A stretch of 64,000 nucleotides of DNA from NCBI RefSeq assembly GCF_013388355.1, contig NZ_CP058246.1, forward strand, positions 2,480,001 to 2,544,000. The letters are read 5' to 3'. The notes beneath the pieces are model-generated. The model was given only the letters and a program-made list of their open reading frames with translations, searched no databases and had not been told where the DNA came from. This document shows positions 1 through 9,510 of the stretch, one piece after another (within the stretch, counting starts at the first letter, position 1; each line of letters opens with the position of its first letter). The position numbers were made by a program, and so were the translations under genes. The stretch is from Flavobacterium sp. LPB0248 (GTDB lineage: Bacteria; Bacteroidota; Bacteroidia; Flavobacteriales; Flavobacteriaceae).

Positions 1-2052
1 AACTGGTCACAAAATCCAACTGCTGCTGCAGATTTTGCCAAAATTTTAAACTTTAGAACTACAAGTGCCGCAATCAGACGAGGTGATTTAACAACTTATG
101 CCAACGATGACATTAGTATTTTTACAAAAACACTAGGTTCAGAAAAAGTCATTGTAATGTCGAATTTGAGAAATGCGGCTAAATCGTATGTTATTCCCGC
201 AGCTTTAGCAGGAACTTATGTTGATCCTTATAACAACAATGCTTCTGTAACTTTAACTGCAGGTTCTACACGTAATTTTGCTGCTTACGAATATTTAGTT
301 TTAACCAATACAAATGCACCTGTTGTTACGGTAACAGGAGTTTCTGTTAGTCCGACAACAGTAACAGTTGGTTTAGGATCAACACAGCAATTAAATGCCA
401 CAATTGCTCCAGCAAATGCAACCAATCAAAACGTAACTTGGACATCGAGCAATACAGCTGTTGCAACTGTAAATGCTTCTGGTTTAGTTACGGCTGTTGC
501 AGCAGGAACAGCAACAATAACAGTAAAAACAGTAGACGGAAATAAAACAGCAACTTCGGCTATAACTGTTGCTGCAATTCCAGTTTCTTCTGTAGCCGTA
601 TCTCCTACCTCAGCAAGTCTGTATGCAGGAAATACACAACAGCTTACAGCGACAATCTCGCCTGTAAATGCAACAAACAAAAATGTAACTTGGAGTTCGA
701 GCAATACCGCAATTGCAACGGTAAATTCAAGCGGACTTGTAACAGCAGTTTCTGCAGGAACTGCAACGATTACAGCAACGACACAAGACGGAAACAAAAC
801 AGCTTCGACTACAATTACGGTGAATCTGAATACCAATTTTACTGTTTATTTCTACAAACCATCAAATTGGGGAACTGGAATTAAAATCTACTATTGGAAT
901 GCTTTACCAACAGGAGTATTGGCAACTGTAAACTGGCCAGGCGTAAACATGACCGATGCTGGAAATGGCTGGTACAGCTATACTTTTACCAATGTAACTT
1001 CGACCAATTTAATTTTCAATGACGGAACAAATCAAACAGCCGATTTAAGCAGAGATAAAAACGGATGGTATATGAACAACGCTTGGTACGATTCGAATCC
1101 AGGAACTGGTGTTGCGGTTACAAGTGTTAGTTTAAGTCCAACAACAGCTTCATTAAACGTTGGCGGAATACAGCAATTAACCCCAACAATTCTTCCAGCA
1201 AATGCTACTAACAAATCGGTAACTTATAGTTCAAACAATACAGCTGTAGCCACTGTAAATGCTTCTGGTTTAATTACCGCTGTAGCGAATGGAACGGCGA
1301 CAATTACCGTTGCAACTGTTGACGGAAACAAAACTAGTACATGTCTGGTATCGGTTACAACTGCATCTGGCGGAGGAAATTACTACACGATCAAAAACAG
1401 ATGGACTGGCGCTTATTTATCTGATGCAGGAACAAATACAGGTTACGGAACATCTGTTTCTGGCAACAACTATAAATGGCAGAAAATCGCAATTGATGCC
1501 ACTTATTTTGTTCTTAAAAATGTAGCAACTGGCGAATTGATGAATATTGAAGGCCAGACAGGAAATGTACAATGTAACATAACCGATACTACTTTCTGGA
1601 GCGCGCAATGGTCTAGCGATTACACTGACGGAACTTGGGTTCGTTTAAGAAACAGATGGCAGACTGGAAATATTATTCATATCGAAAACCAAACGGGTGC
1701 TGCACAATACGGAAATTCGCAAGACGGCTGGTACAGCGCGCAATGGCAATTGGAACCAACAACAGTTGGAACATCAAAAATGGCTTTAAATGTTGAAGAA
1801 GTTTCTAAAACAGAACCGGTAATTGGTATTTACCCAAATCCAGCTACAAACAATGTATTTAATATTTTAATGCCAGAATTAGCAAGTGGAGATACTGCAG
1901 AAATTTTCGTTTCTGATTTAAACGGAAGAACTCTTATTACTGAAAGACTTTCTTCTTCAGGGCAAATAAATCATCATTTATCTTCTGGAGTTTATATTGT
2001 AAATATTATTTCCAAAGATTTCAATGTGACCAAAAAACTGATTGTTAAATAA
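1..2052 (+). CDS. Secreted GH13 alpha-amylase, C-terminal part, with Ig-like, starch-binding and T9SS domains (5' end outside window)
   Basis: The frame is open from base 1, so the N-terminal catalytic barrel lies outside the window. The first ~100 residues match the end of a GH13 alpha-amylase, a short beta-domain with the run EKVIVMSNLRN. Then come two bacterial Ig-like group 2 (BIG2) domains (about residues 111-190 and 195-275 of the visible part), a CBM25/26-like starch-binding module (about 278-368, Trp/Tyr-rich), a third BIG2 domain (372-453), a ricin-like beta-trefoil (about 457-587) and a T9SS type A sorting tail (from about 607, with IYPNPA). Family knowledge suggests an extracellular enzyme that cuts starch. 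Whether it sits in a Sus-type cluster cannot be seen here. An internal ATG at 157 is not the true start because the homology runs through it. Confidence 0.88.
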   Translation, partial: NWSQNPTAAADFAKILNFRTTSAAIRRGDLTTYANDDISIFTKTLGSEKVIVMSNLRNAAKSYVIPAALAGTYVDPYNNNASVTLTAGSTRNFAAYEYLVLTNTNAPVVTVTGVSVSPTTVTVGLGSTQQLNATIAPANATNQNVTWTSSNTAVATVNASGLVTAVAAGTATITVKTVDGNKTATSAITVAAIPVSSVAVSPTSASLYAGNTQQLTATISPVNATNKNVTWSSSNTAIATVNSSGLVTAVSAGTATITATTQDGNKTASTTITVNLNTNFTVYFYKPSNWGTGIKIYYWNALPTGVLATVNWPGVNMTDAGNGWYSYTFTNVTSTNLIFNDGTNQTADLSRDKNGWYMNNAWYDSNPGTGVAVTSVSLSPTTASLNVGGIQQLTPTILPANATNKSVTYSSNNTAVATVNASGLITAVANGTATITVATVDGNKTSTCLVSVTTASGGGNYYTIKNRWTGAYLSDAGTNTGYGTSVSGNNYKWQKIAIDATYFVLKNVATGELMNIEGQTGNVQCNITDTTFWSAQWSSDYTDGTWVRLRNRWQTGNIIHIENQTGAAQYGNSQDGWYSAQWQLEPTTVGTSKMALNVEEVSKTEPVIGIYPNPATNNVFNILMPELASGDTAEIFVSDLNGRTLITERLSSSGQINHHLSSGVYIVNIISKDFNVTKKLIVK

Positions 2053-2059
2053 TTTTTTT

Positions 2060-2116
2060 GCCACGAATTCACGAATTTTTAAAAATTTACTTAGAATTAA
2101 TTCGTGAATTCGTGGC
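2060..2116. repeat. Dispersed inverted repeat GCCACGAATTCACGAATT, copy 1
   Basis: The arms 2060-2077 and 2099-2116 are perfect 18-bp inverted repeats around a 21-bp AT-rich loop, 7 bp after the amylase stop. The same arms recur at 2774-2833 and 48498-48544, always between genes. It may work as a hairpin terminator or mRNA stabiliser for the converging genes, but the repetition suggests a dispersed element. Confidence 0.85.
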
Positions 2117-2126
2117 TGTTTTTTTC

Positions 2127-2681
2127 TTAAAACGAATAATTCAGAGCAACTCCAAAATCATTCTTTAAATTGATATCATTTTTTATGATTGCAGGTTTAA
2201 ACGCCAATCTTTCATCTACATTAAATTGAGACAAAGCAGCATCAACATTGGCATCGATTATATTTAAAATATAAAAACCCACCATAAATAAAGCAGATAA
2301 ATCTCTGTTTCTCTGATAGCCTTTTTGAGCCGTAATTAATTGGCTTTCGCTTAAACCAGCCAAAAATTCCGAATCACTTTTTTTTCCTTCCAATCTGCTT
2401 TTATATTCATCTCTGTACAAATTGTAGTTTTTCTGATTATCAATGTACAAATATGCACTTGTACCTATTGCGCCATAAACTAAAGGAAGTTTCCAATATT
2501 TTTTATTGTAGATCTGACCCAAACCAGGTAAAACAGCCGAATAAAATGCAGCCTTTGCAGGACGAAGCGGGTCAATGGTTTCCGATTTTAGAGAATCTTT
2601 TAAAATGTTTTTATTTTTTCCCTGAGCGAAGATTGTAGTTAATCCTAAGAATAGAAAAAGGAGAATAAATTGGTTCTGCAT
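2127..2681 (-). CDS. DUF5683 family secreted/membrane protein
   Basis: 184 aa with an N-terminal signal peptide (hydrophobic residues 5-18, then AQG). The core PAKAAFYSAVLPGLGQIYNKKYWKLP is typical of DUF5683, a Bacteroidetes family with a PGLGQ-Y-N motif and two or three short hydrophobic segments. Members usually lie near parA/parB or peptidase genes. Here it stands alone between two inverted repeats and converges on the amylase gene. Its molecular function is unknown. Confidence 0.8.
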   Translation of the reverse strand: MQNQFILLFLFLGLTTIFAQGKNKNILKDSLKSETIDPLRPAKAAFYSAVLPGLGQIYNKKYWKLPLVYGAIGTSAYLYIDNQKNYNLYRDEYKSRLEGKKSDSEFLAGLSESQLITAQKGYQRNRDLSALFMVGFYILNIIDANVDAALSQFNVDERLAFKPAIIKNDINLKNDFGVALNYSF

Positions 2682-2773
2682 ATAAAGTTGTCTTTGAAAA
2701 TTTGACTCAAAGAAAACTTTTTAGTTCTAAGATTTTTCTTAAATAAAAGATAAAGAAAACTTAATTTTTTTTA

Positions 2774-2833
2774 GCCACGAATTCACGAATTATTTTAAAA
2801 ATATTTATAAAAAATAATTCGTGAATTCGTGGC
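2774..2833. repeat. Dispersed inverted repeat GCCACGAATTCACGAATT, copy 2
   Basis: Perfect 18-bp arms at 2774-2791 and 2816-2833, identical in sequence to copy 1, in the gap between mfd and the DUF5683 gene. The loop differs from copy 1, so only the arms are conserved. Confidence 0.85.
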
Positions 2834-2840
2834 TATCTTT

Positions 2841-5800
2841 TTATTCCTCAAACAACTCCATCAACTCCAGCGCACGTTTTATCGACTTCACATTTTCAAA
2901 AGTCAATAACAAACGTAATCCGTTTACGGTTTGTTTTTCTTTCATTTTACAAAGATTGCTATGCTTCTGAACAAAATTCAAGACATTTCTAAACTTCACC
3001 GATTGATAATAATCTGATTGTTGATCGGATACAAAATAACCGATCATTTTACCTTGCTTCAGTACCAATTTCTCGATTCCGACTTTAGTTGCAATCCATT
3101 TAATTCTGATGCTGTTTAATAAAGCAACAGCAGGTTTTGGCAATGGTCCGAAACGGTCAATTAATTTTTTCTCGAATTCCTGTAAACCAACTTCGTCTTT
3201 TATTGCACCTAATTCGTTATATAAAACCAAACGTTCTGAAACGTTATTGATGTATTCGTCAGGAAATAAAAGCTCAAAATCGGCATCAATCTGAATGTCT
3301 TTTACATATTCTTTGGTATCGATATCATTTTCTTCAGGATATAAATCTTTGAATTCGTTTTCCTTCAATTCTTCAATCGCTTCATTCATGATTTTTTGGT
3401 AGGTATCAAAACCAATTTCATTAATGAAACCGCTTTGTTCTCCACCTAATAAATCTCCTGCTCCACGAATCTCCAAATCTTTCATCGCAATGTTAAAACC
3501 ACTTCCCAATTCGCTGAATTGCTCCAACGCCTGAATACGTTTTCTGGCATCTTCGGTCATAGATGAATATGGCGGACAAATGAAATAACAGAATGCTTTT
3601 TTGTTGCTTCGACCAACACGCCCGCGCATTTGATGCAAATCTGATAATCCAAAATTATTGGCATTATTGATGAAAATCGTATTGGCATTTGGAACGTCCA
3701 GACCACTTTCGATGATTGTGGTAGCTACCAAAACATCAAAATCTCCGTTCATGAAACCTAACATCAATTCTTCGAGTTTGGCACCATCCATTTGTCCGTG
3801 ACCAATTCCGACTCTTGCATTTGGAACCAAACGCTGAATCATTCCTGCCACTTCTTTTATATTTTCGATTCGGTTATTGATAAAGAAAACCTGTCCGTTT
3901 CTCTGAATTTCATACGAAATCGCATCACGAATAATTTCTTCATTAAAACCAACCACATTAGTTTCAATAGGATATCTATTTGGCGGAGGCGTTGTAATTA
4001 CCGATAAATCTCGAGCCGCCATTAACGAAAACTGTAAAGTTCTCGGAATTGGCGTTGCTGTCAAAGTCAGCGTATCAACATTCGCAGCAATAGTTTTCAG
4101 TTTATCTTTTACGTTTACACCAAACTTTTGTTCCTCATCAACAATCAATAATCCTAAGTCTTTAAAAACTACATTTTTGTTTACTAACTGATGCGTTCCA
4201 ATAACTATATCCAGTTTTCCTTCGGCTAAATCTTTTAGCGTTTGCGTTTTTTGTTTTGCCGTTCTGAATCGGTTTAAGTAGCCAATTGTAACAGGCATAT
4301 CTTTCAAACGTTCCGAAAAAGTTCTATAATGTTGGTAAGCCAAAATAGTTGTCGGCACTAAAACGGCAACTTGTTTACTGTTATCAACCGCTTTAAAAGC
4401 AGCACGAATTGCAACTTCTGTTTTTCCAAAACCAACGTCACCACAAACCAAACGATCCATTGGGCGATCACTTTCCATATCGGCTTTTACTTCCGCCGTC
4501 GATTTCATTTGATCTGGCGTATCTTCGTAAATAAACGAACTTTCTAATTCGTTTTGCAAATAACTGTCTGGCGCAAACTGAAACCCTTTTTCTAAACGAC
4601 GTTTTGCATACAGCTGAATCAAATTGAACGCTATATGTTTGACACGCGCTTTGGTTTTCTGTTTTAAAACCTTCCAAGCGTTAGATCCTAGTTTATAGAT
4701 TTTAGGAGGCGTTCCGTCTTTTCCGTTGTATTTGGATATTTTGTGAAGCGAGTGAATACTCACATACACAATATCATTATCAGCATAAACCAATTTTATG
4801 GCTTCTTGCGTTTTACCTTCAACCTGAATTTTCTGTAATCCGCCAAATTTTCCAATTCCGTGATCGATATGCGTTACATAATCGCCAACAGAAAGTGCAG
4901 TTAATTCTTTTAACGTGATATTCTGCTTTTTCGAATATCCGTTTTTAATGTTGAATTTATGATAACGCTCAAAAATCTGATGATCGGTATAAGCCGTTAT
5001 TTGGTTTTCTTCATCGATAAAACCTTGGTATAAAGGCAATACAATCGTATGATATTGCTTCCTGATATTTTCTGAATTGGCTTCGTCCAAAGATTCAAAA
5101 ATATCATGAAAACGCTTTGCCTGCGTATCATTCGAACAAAACAGATAATTCACATATCCGTTAAAATGATTTTCGCTTAAATTATTCAGCAATAAATCAA
5201 ATTGTTTATTGAAAGATGGCTGAGGCTGAATATAAAATTCGAATTTTTTAGTGGTTTTATAAACTGGTCTTGAGGCCAATTCTACAACCGAAAAATCTAA
5301 AGATCTTTTTATAAATGACGCCTGATTTAAAAACAATTGTTCTGGCGTAGCGTGTTTTATTTCTTTCGACAATTTCTCAAATGCTTCTTCTGCTCTTGCA
5401 AATTGTTTGTCTAATTGACTAAAAAGCCCTTCGGTATTTTGAATGAAAAGAACTGTTTTTTCTGCAATATAATCTAAGAAACTTTCACGATTTTCCTGAA
5501 AAAGTTTGTTCTCAACATTCGGAATAATTGTGATTTTTTTGTGTGTTTCAACAGATAATTGTGTTTCAACGTCAAAGGTTCTGATGCTGTCTACTTCGTT
5601 TCCAAAAAACTCAATTCGATATGGATGATCGTTTGAAAATGAGAAAACATCGACAATTCCCCCACGAACAGAAAATTCGCCAGGTTCGGTAATGAAATCT
5701 ACTCTTTTAAATTCGTATTCGAATAAAACTTCGTTGATGAAATCAATCGAAATTTTATCGTTCAAAGCTACTTTTAGCGTGTTTTTATCAAGTTCTCTTC

Positions 5801-6206
5801 TTGTTACTACTTTTTCAAAAAGTGCTTCAGGATAGGTAACAATTACGGCTGGTTTTTTTCTTGAATTAATTCGGTTTAAAACCTCAGCGCGAAGCAGAAC
5901 ATTGGCGTTGTCTGTTTCATCAATCTGGTACGGACGGCGAAATGATGCTGGATAAAACAATACATCTTGTTCTCCAATCATTTGTTCCAGATCGTTCAGG
6001 TAATATGCCGCTTCTTCTTTGTTATCTAAAACAATCAGAAAAGGCAGTTCGGTTTTCCTGAAAACAGAACGTATTATAAAAGAAACAGCAGATCCCAACA
6101 ATCCGCTGATGTTCATTTTTACCTGATTTCCTTCCAGTAAACTTTTAGCAATCTGCTCGGCTTTTGGCAGATTATCGTATGTAGTATATAAGACGTTTTT
6201 ACTCAA
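2841..6206 (-). CDS. mfd: Transcription-repair coupling factor Mfd
   Basis: 1121 aa, full family length. In order: the UvrB-like N-terminal region (1-~330), an RNA polymerase interaction domain (about 440-520, SVGDYVTHIDHGIGKFGG), a superfamily 2 translocase with Walker A GDVGFGKTE, DEEQ box in LLIVDEEQKFG, TATPIPRT and GRVGRS, and a C-terminal TRCF domain. Mfd removes stalled RNA polymerase at DNA lesions and recruits UvrA. Its start lies inside the end of the upstream lipoprotein gene (8-bp overlap), so the two are probably cotranscribed and translationally coupled. Confidence 0.97.
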   Translation of the reverse strand: MSKNVLYTTYDNLPKAEQIAKSLLEGNQVKMNISGLLGSAVSFIIRSVFRKTELPFLIVLDNKEEAAYYLNDLEQMIGEQDVLFYPASFRRPYQIDETDNANVLLRAEVLNRINSRKKPAVIVTYPEALFEKVVTRRELDKNTLKVALNDKISIDFINEVLFEYEFKRVDFITEPGEFSVRGGIVDVFSFSNDHPYRIEFFGNEVDSIRTFDVETQLSVETHKKITIIPNVENKLFQENRESFLDYIAEKTVLFIQNTEGLFSQLDKQFARAEEAFEKLSKEIKHATPEQLFLNQASFIKRSLDFSVVELASRPVYKTTKKFEFYIQPQPSFNKQFDLLLNNLSENHFNGYVNYLFCSNDTQAKRFHDIFESLDEANSENIRKQYHTIVLPLYQGFIDEENQITAYTDHQIFERYHKFNIKNGYSKKQNITLKELTALSVGDYVTHIDHGIGKFGGLQKIQVEGKTQEAIKLVYADNDIVYVSIHSLHKISKYNGKDGTPPKIYKLGSNAWKVLKQKTKARVKHIAFNLIQLYAKRRLEKGFQFAPDSYLQNELESSFIYEDTPDQMKSTAEVKADMESDRPMDRLVCGDVGFGKTEVAIRAAFKAVDNSKQVAVLVPTTILAYQHYRTFSERLKDMPVTIGYLNRFRTAKQKTQTLKDLAEGKLDIVIGTHQLVNKNVVFKDLGLLIVDEEQKFGVNVKDKLKTIAANVDTLTLTATPIPRTLQFSLMAARDLSVITTPPPNRYPIETNVVGFNEEIIRDAISYEIQRNGQVFFINNRIENIKEVAGMIQRLVPNARVGIGHGQMDGAKLEELMLGFMNGDFDVLVATTIIESGLDVPNANTIFINNANNFGLSDLHQMRGRVGRSNKKAFCYFICPPYSSMTEDARKRIQALEQFSELGSGFNIAMKDLEIRGAGDLLGGEQSGFINEIGFDTYQKIMNEAIEELKENEFKDLYPEENDIDTKEYVKDIQIDADFELLFPDEYINNVSERLVLYNELGAIKDEVGLQEFEKKLIDRFGPLPKPAVALLNSIRIKWIATKVGIEKLVLKQGKMIGYFVSDQQSDYYQSVKFRNVLNFVQKHSNLCKMKEKQTVNGLRLLLTFENVKSIKRALELMELFEE

Positions 6207-6807
6207 CTCTTGGTATATTTTTATCTAATGGCGGTGCCGAACTCGGAATCGCACGTGTTGTGTCTAACATTCTAAGGAAATCTTCTTCTCCTTGTTCTTT
6301 AGGAATTTTGGCTTTTTCGACAATTTTATCCATTTGTCTTTCCAAAGAAATCAGTTCTTTATTGATTTCCTGGATTAAAAAAACCACTTTATCATCTGGA
6401 ATGTTATTTAAATGAATAAACAAATCCAGCATTTTAATTTTAGTAATCAAAATAGAAATACGGCTCTTGATCTGAGGCTGATTAAACTGAGCCGGTATAT
6501 TATTATTCAGAGCCATCGCCTTCTTAGAAATAGCCGCCGATTTTTTTTGAAACGCACCAATGGTTTTTCTAGGCTTTTCCCCTATTTCTTTTATAAATTC
6601 ACGCCATTCTGTCCAAGAATTCAATTGTGATTCTGAAATCTCATTAATGGGTTCGTCTAGAAAAGTCCAGCCTTTATTTATATTGTTAAAAATAACTTCT
6701 TTCTTTTTCGCTTCTTTTGCATTTTCTGCAAGGCGTTTTTCATTTTCATTTTGGCAAGAAAATAATACAGTTGTCAAAAGCAGAAAAAGAGATATTTGGT
6801 ATTTCAT
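6199..6807 (-). CDS. Predicted lipoprotein of unknown function, cotranscribed with mfd
   Basis: 202 aa. The start MKYQISLFLLLTTVLFSCQ gives a lipoprotein signal with lipobox LFSC, so lipid attachment at Cys18 is expected. The rest is charged and mostly helical with no domain I recognise. The 8-bp overlap with mfd suggests coupling, not shared function. A TAACTTTG box at 6828-6835 on this strand, about 20 bp before the ATG, is a good promoter for the pair. Confidence 0.75.
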   Translation of the reverse strand: MKYQISLFLLLTTVLFSCQNENEKRLAENAKEAKKKEVIFNNINKGWTFLDEPINEISESQLNSWTEWREFIKEIGEKPRKTIGAFQKKSAAISKKAMALNNNIPAQFNQPQIKSRISILITKIKMLDLFIHLNNIPDDKVVFLIQEINKELISLERQMDKIVEKAKIPKEQGEEDFLRMLDTTRAIPSSAPPLDKNIPRVE

Positions 6808-6827
6808 TGATTAAAACAGTTAGGCTG

Positions 6828-6835
6828 CAAAGTTA
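6828..6835 (-). promoter_or_regulatory. -7 element TAACTTTG for the lipoprotein-mfd operon
   Basis: Exact match to the Bacteroidetes -7 consensus TAnnTTTG, 20 bp upstream of the lipoprotein ATG. No clear -33 TTG was fixed. Confidence 0.6.
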
Positions 6836-7099
6836 CGAAGTAAATTTACAATTATGAATTCTGTTTTTTGCTAAAGATTCTATAAATCAAGGTTATTTTT
6901 TTGTCTTTTTATTACTATCAGAGAATCAATTATAACAATTTTTATTTGATTAGTATAGCAATAAAATGGCGGTTTTTCAGTGGTTTTCAAAAAAGGCACA
7001 AAGACACACTTTTAAAAGAGAATAATACAACAAACAAACTTTTTAATTATTGAATTTATAATTTACCATCCAAAAAAGCGTAAGTAATTGCGAAAACGT
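6836..7099. other. Divergent intergenic region without a recognised gene
   Basis: Between the mfd-operon promoter and the threonine dehydrogenase promoter I see only AT-rich sequence. No ORF with a plausible start, no tRNA and no strong hairpin stands out. Confidence 0.6.
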
Positions 7100-7107
7100 T
7101 ATATTTG
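7100..7107 (+). promoter_or_regulatory. -7 element TATATTTG of the threonine dehydrogenase gene
   Basis: Perfect TAnnTTTG match 23 bp before the ATG at 7131. A leader of about 15-20 nt is predicted. Confidence 0.6.
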
Positions 7108-7130
7108 TATTCTCTAAAAATCATCAAGAA

Positions 7131-8069
7131 ATGAACCCTAAAATATTGATCATTGGCGCGTGCGGTCAGATTGGAACAGAGCTGACTCAAAAACTGCGTA
7201 AATTATACGGAACCGAGAATGTTATCGCTTCTGATATTAGAAAATTAAATACTGATGTTGTTAATTCAGGACCTTTTGAAGTGGTCAATGCTTTAGATTT
7301 TAATCAGATCGAACATTTGGTCGAAGTGCATAAGATTACCGATATATATCTGATGGCAGCACTTTTATCTGCAACTGCTGAAAAAAATCCAGCTTTTGCT
7401 TGGGATTTGAATATGAATTCTCTTTTTCATGTTTTGAATTTAGCAAAAGCGAAAAAGATTCAAAAGATTTTCTGGCCTTCGAGTATTGCTGTTTTCGGCC
7501 CAACAACTCCAAAAGAAAACACACCACAATATACGGTAATGGAGCCTTCAACTGTTTACGGAATCAGTAAACAAGCGGGCGAAAGATGGTGCGAATATTA
7601 TCATAATATTTATGGTGTTGATGTTCGCAGTATTCGTTATCCAGGCTTAATTAGCTGGTCTACTCCTCCAGGCGGCGGAACTACAGATTATGCAGTTGAT
7701 ATTTTCTATAAAGCTATTGCCGATAAAAAATACGAGTGCTTTTTGTCTTCTGAAACCAAAATGCCAATGATGTATATGGATGATGCAATTGACGCGACAA
7801 TTAATATCATGAAAGCACCAGTTGAAGAAATCAAAATACATTCTTCATACAATTTGGCTGCGATGAGTTTTACTCCAACTGAAATTGCTGCAGAAATTAA
7901 AAAACATATTCCTGAATTTGAGATTACTTATAATCCAGATTTCCGCCAAAAAATTGCAGACAGCTGGCCGGCAAGTATCGACGATACTGAAGCAAGAAAA
8001 GATTGGGGATGGAATCATAAATTTGATTTGGAAACTATGACAAAAGACATGTTAGAACATTTGTCATAA
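7131..8069 (+). CDS. L-threonine 3-dehydrogenase, short-chain dehydrogenase type
   Basis: 312 aa, an extended SDR enzyme. The N-terminal NAD-binding motif is GACGQIG; the catalytic triad region has SSIAVFG followed by Y-x3-K in TVYGISKQAGERW; the substrate loop is PGGGTTDYAVDI. This matches the GalE-like threonine dehydrogenases known from Flavobacterium, not the zinc-dependent Tdh. It oxidises L-threonine to 2-amino-3-ketobutyrate in the cytoplasm. No kbl gene is adjacent. It is a single-gene unit with its own promoter and terminator. Confidence 0.9.
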   Translation: MNPKILIIGACGQIGTELTQKLRKLYGTENVIASDIRKLNTDVVNSGPFEVVNALDFNQIEHLVEVHKITDIYLMAALLSATAEKNPAFAWDLNMNSLFHVLNLAKAKKIQKIFWPSSIAVFGPTTPKENTPQYTVMEPSTVYGISKQAGERWCEYYHNIYGVDVRSIRYPGLISWSTPPGGGTTDYAVDIFYKAIADKKYECFLSSETKMPMMYMDDAIDATINIMKAPVEEIKIHSSYNLAAMSFTPTEIAAEIKKHIPEFEITYNPDFRQKIADSWPASIDDTEARKDWGWNHKFDLETMTKDMLEHLS

Positions 8070-8090
8070 CCTGAAATAATAAAATTTTAA

Positions 8091-8123
8091 AGCGTGTTAT
8101 TCTAAAAATAACACGCTTTTTTT
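8091..8123 (+). terminator. Rho-independent terminator after threonine dehydrogenase
   Basis: Perfect 10-bp stem AGCGTGTTAT/ATAACACGCT (8091-8100, 8108-8117) followed by a T run. Confidence 0.85.
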
Positions 8124-8167
8124 ATGAATATTATTGTAAGAAAAAAACACTGATTGTATAATTTATG

Positions 8168-8175
8168 TACTTTTG
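8168..8175 (+). promoter_or_regulatory. -7 element TACTTTTG of the DUF418 gene
   Basis: Perfect TAnnTTTG match about 70 bp before the ATG at 8245. The resulting 5' leader would contain two copies of a 17-bp direct repeat. Confidence 0.5.
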
Positions 8176-8206
8176 ATTGCGTTTAAACATTAATCAAGTT
8201 TATTCC

Positions 8207-8246
8207 AAAATCATCAATCAAATCACAACAAAATCATCAATCAAAT
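8207..8246 (+). repeat. 17-bp direct repeat AAAATCATCAATCAAAT, two copies
   Basis: Copies at 8207-8223 and 8230-8246, period 23. The second copy contains the ATG of the DUF418 gene, so the ribosome-binding region is duplicated. This may be slippage or a leader element. Confidence 0.8.
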
Positions 8247-9444
8247 GAAAAATTCTTATTATCCTGTCGAGCAGAGCAAAAGAACTGCAATTGTCGACAT
8301 ACTTCGGGGCTGGGCCATATTGGGCGTAGCCATTGGTAATTATCTGGATTTTCTATACATCGGTATAGAAAAAGAGCTTAAGCATAGTGCTTTCTCTGAA
8401 ACTCTTCAATTTATTAACCGCTATTTATTTGCGGCAAAATCTTGGACATTACTAACTCTTTTATTTGGCTACGGATTTGCAATTTTGATTAACAATGTTG
8501 CGTCTAAAGGAAAAAATCCTGTCGCTTTTTTTGCGTGGCGAATGTTTTTGCTATTTATTTTAGCCTTTATTAATTCTGCTTTCTGGCTAGGCGATATCTT
8601 AAAAGATTATGCTTTTTTAGGACTTGTATTACTGCTTTTTTACAGATGTTCAGCCAAAACTTTAGCCATTATTTCTGCTATAATCGTACTTACAGTTCCT
8701 TTTGTAATGGCTTTTGTAAATGGTATTAAAATTGAACATCCTGCTATTGCAACAAATCCAGAATATTTAAGACTCTATCATTCTGGAAATTGGATTGACT
8801 TTTTTAGATTCAATCTCCTTGCTTCTTTTTATGAACAAATTATTGTTCCAGGCTACGCTATCACCGCTCATTTTGTAATGCTAGGCTGCATGCTTTTTGG
8901 GGTTCTGCTTCAAAAACTAAACTTCTTCAATCGTTTAACAGAATTAAAGAGACTTTTAACATCTGTCTGTATTATTAGTTTCGCTATAGCTGCACTTATC
9001 GGAATCGCGTTTAATATTATCATCATTTACAAAGTAGAACTTCTAAAGGTTTTTCATCCCCTTTATTGGCTAGTTTTAAGTACGATGATTTTTATATCGA
9101 CCGGAATTTGCCTTTTGTATAATAATGGCAAGTTGAAAACGGTTTTCAGCTATTTTAGCGCTGGCGGAAAAATGACTTTAACCAATTATATGAGTCAAAA
9201 TATATTGGCGGCTTTACTTTTCTCTGGACTCGGTTTGGGAATTGCAGATTCAATGCCGTATTGGTTTTACTTTTTACTGGCTATTTTCATCTTTATCATT
9301 CAATTGTTTATTAGTAAATGGTGGCTTTCAAAATACAATTATGGGCCAATTGAATGGTTATGGAGATCCGCAAGTTATATAGAATGGGTTCCTTTTAAAA
9401 AACTGCGACCAGAGGTTGCTACCGCCGATATAAAAACGGCATAA
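8245..9444 (+). CDS. DUF418 family integral membrane protein
   Basis: 399 aa with around ten hydrophobic segments. The N-terminal motif RTAIVDILRGWAILGVAIGN and the C-terminal GKMTLTNYMSQ plus GPIEWLWR are hallmarks of DUF418 proteins (YeiB-like), which are related in fold to membrane acyltransferases. The substrate is unknown. It has its own -7 box and terminator and so looks monocistronic. Confidence 0.85.
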   Translation: MKNSYYPVEQSKRTAIVDILRGWAILGVAIGNYLDFLYIGIEKELKHSAFSETLQFINRYLFAAKSWTLLTLLFGYGFAILINNVASKGKNPVAFFAWRMFLLFILAFINSAFWLGDILKDYAFLGLVLLLFYRCSAKTLAIISAIIVLTVPFVMAFVNGIKIEHPAIATNPEYLRLYHSGNWIDFFRFNLLASFYEQIIVPGYAITAHFVMLGCMLFGVLLQKLNFFNRLTELKRLLTSVCIISFAIAALIGIAFNIIIIYKVELLKVFHPLYWLVLSTMIFISTGICLLYNNGKLKTVFSYFSAGGKMTLTNYMSQNILAALLFSGLGLGIADSMPYWFYFLLAIFIFIIQLFISKWWLSKYNYGPIEWLWRSASYIEWVPFKKLRPEVATADIKTA

Positions 9445-9481
9445 ACATCACGATTTTGGAATAAACTTGAAATAAAAGAAG

Positions 9482-9508
9482 GGCTATCTTAAAAAGATAG
9501 CCTTTTTT
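9482..9508 (+). terminator. Rho-independent terminator after the DUF418 gene
   Basis: 9-bp stem GGCTATCTT/AAGATAGCC (9482-9490, 9494-9502) with a tight AAA loop and a following T run. Confidence 0.85.
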
Positions 9509-9510
9509 AT

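Noticed and set aside
426..836. 136-aa minus-strand reading frame opposite the amylase Ig-like domains
   Set aside because: It mirrors the low-complexity Thr/Val/Ala-rich BIG2 coding sequence on the plus strand; no start context or family.
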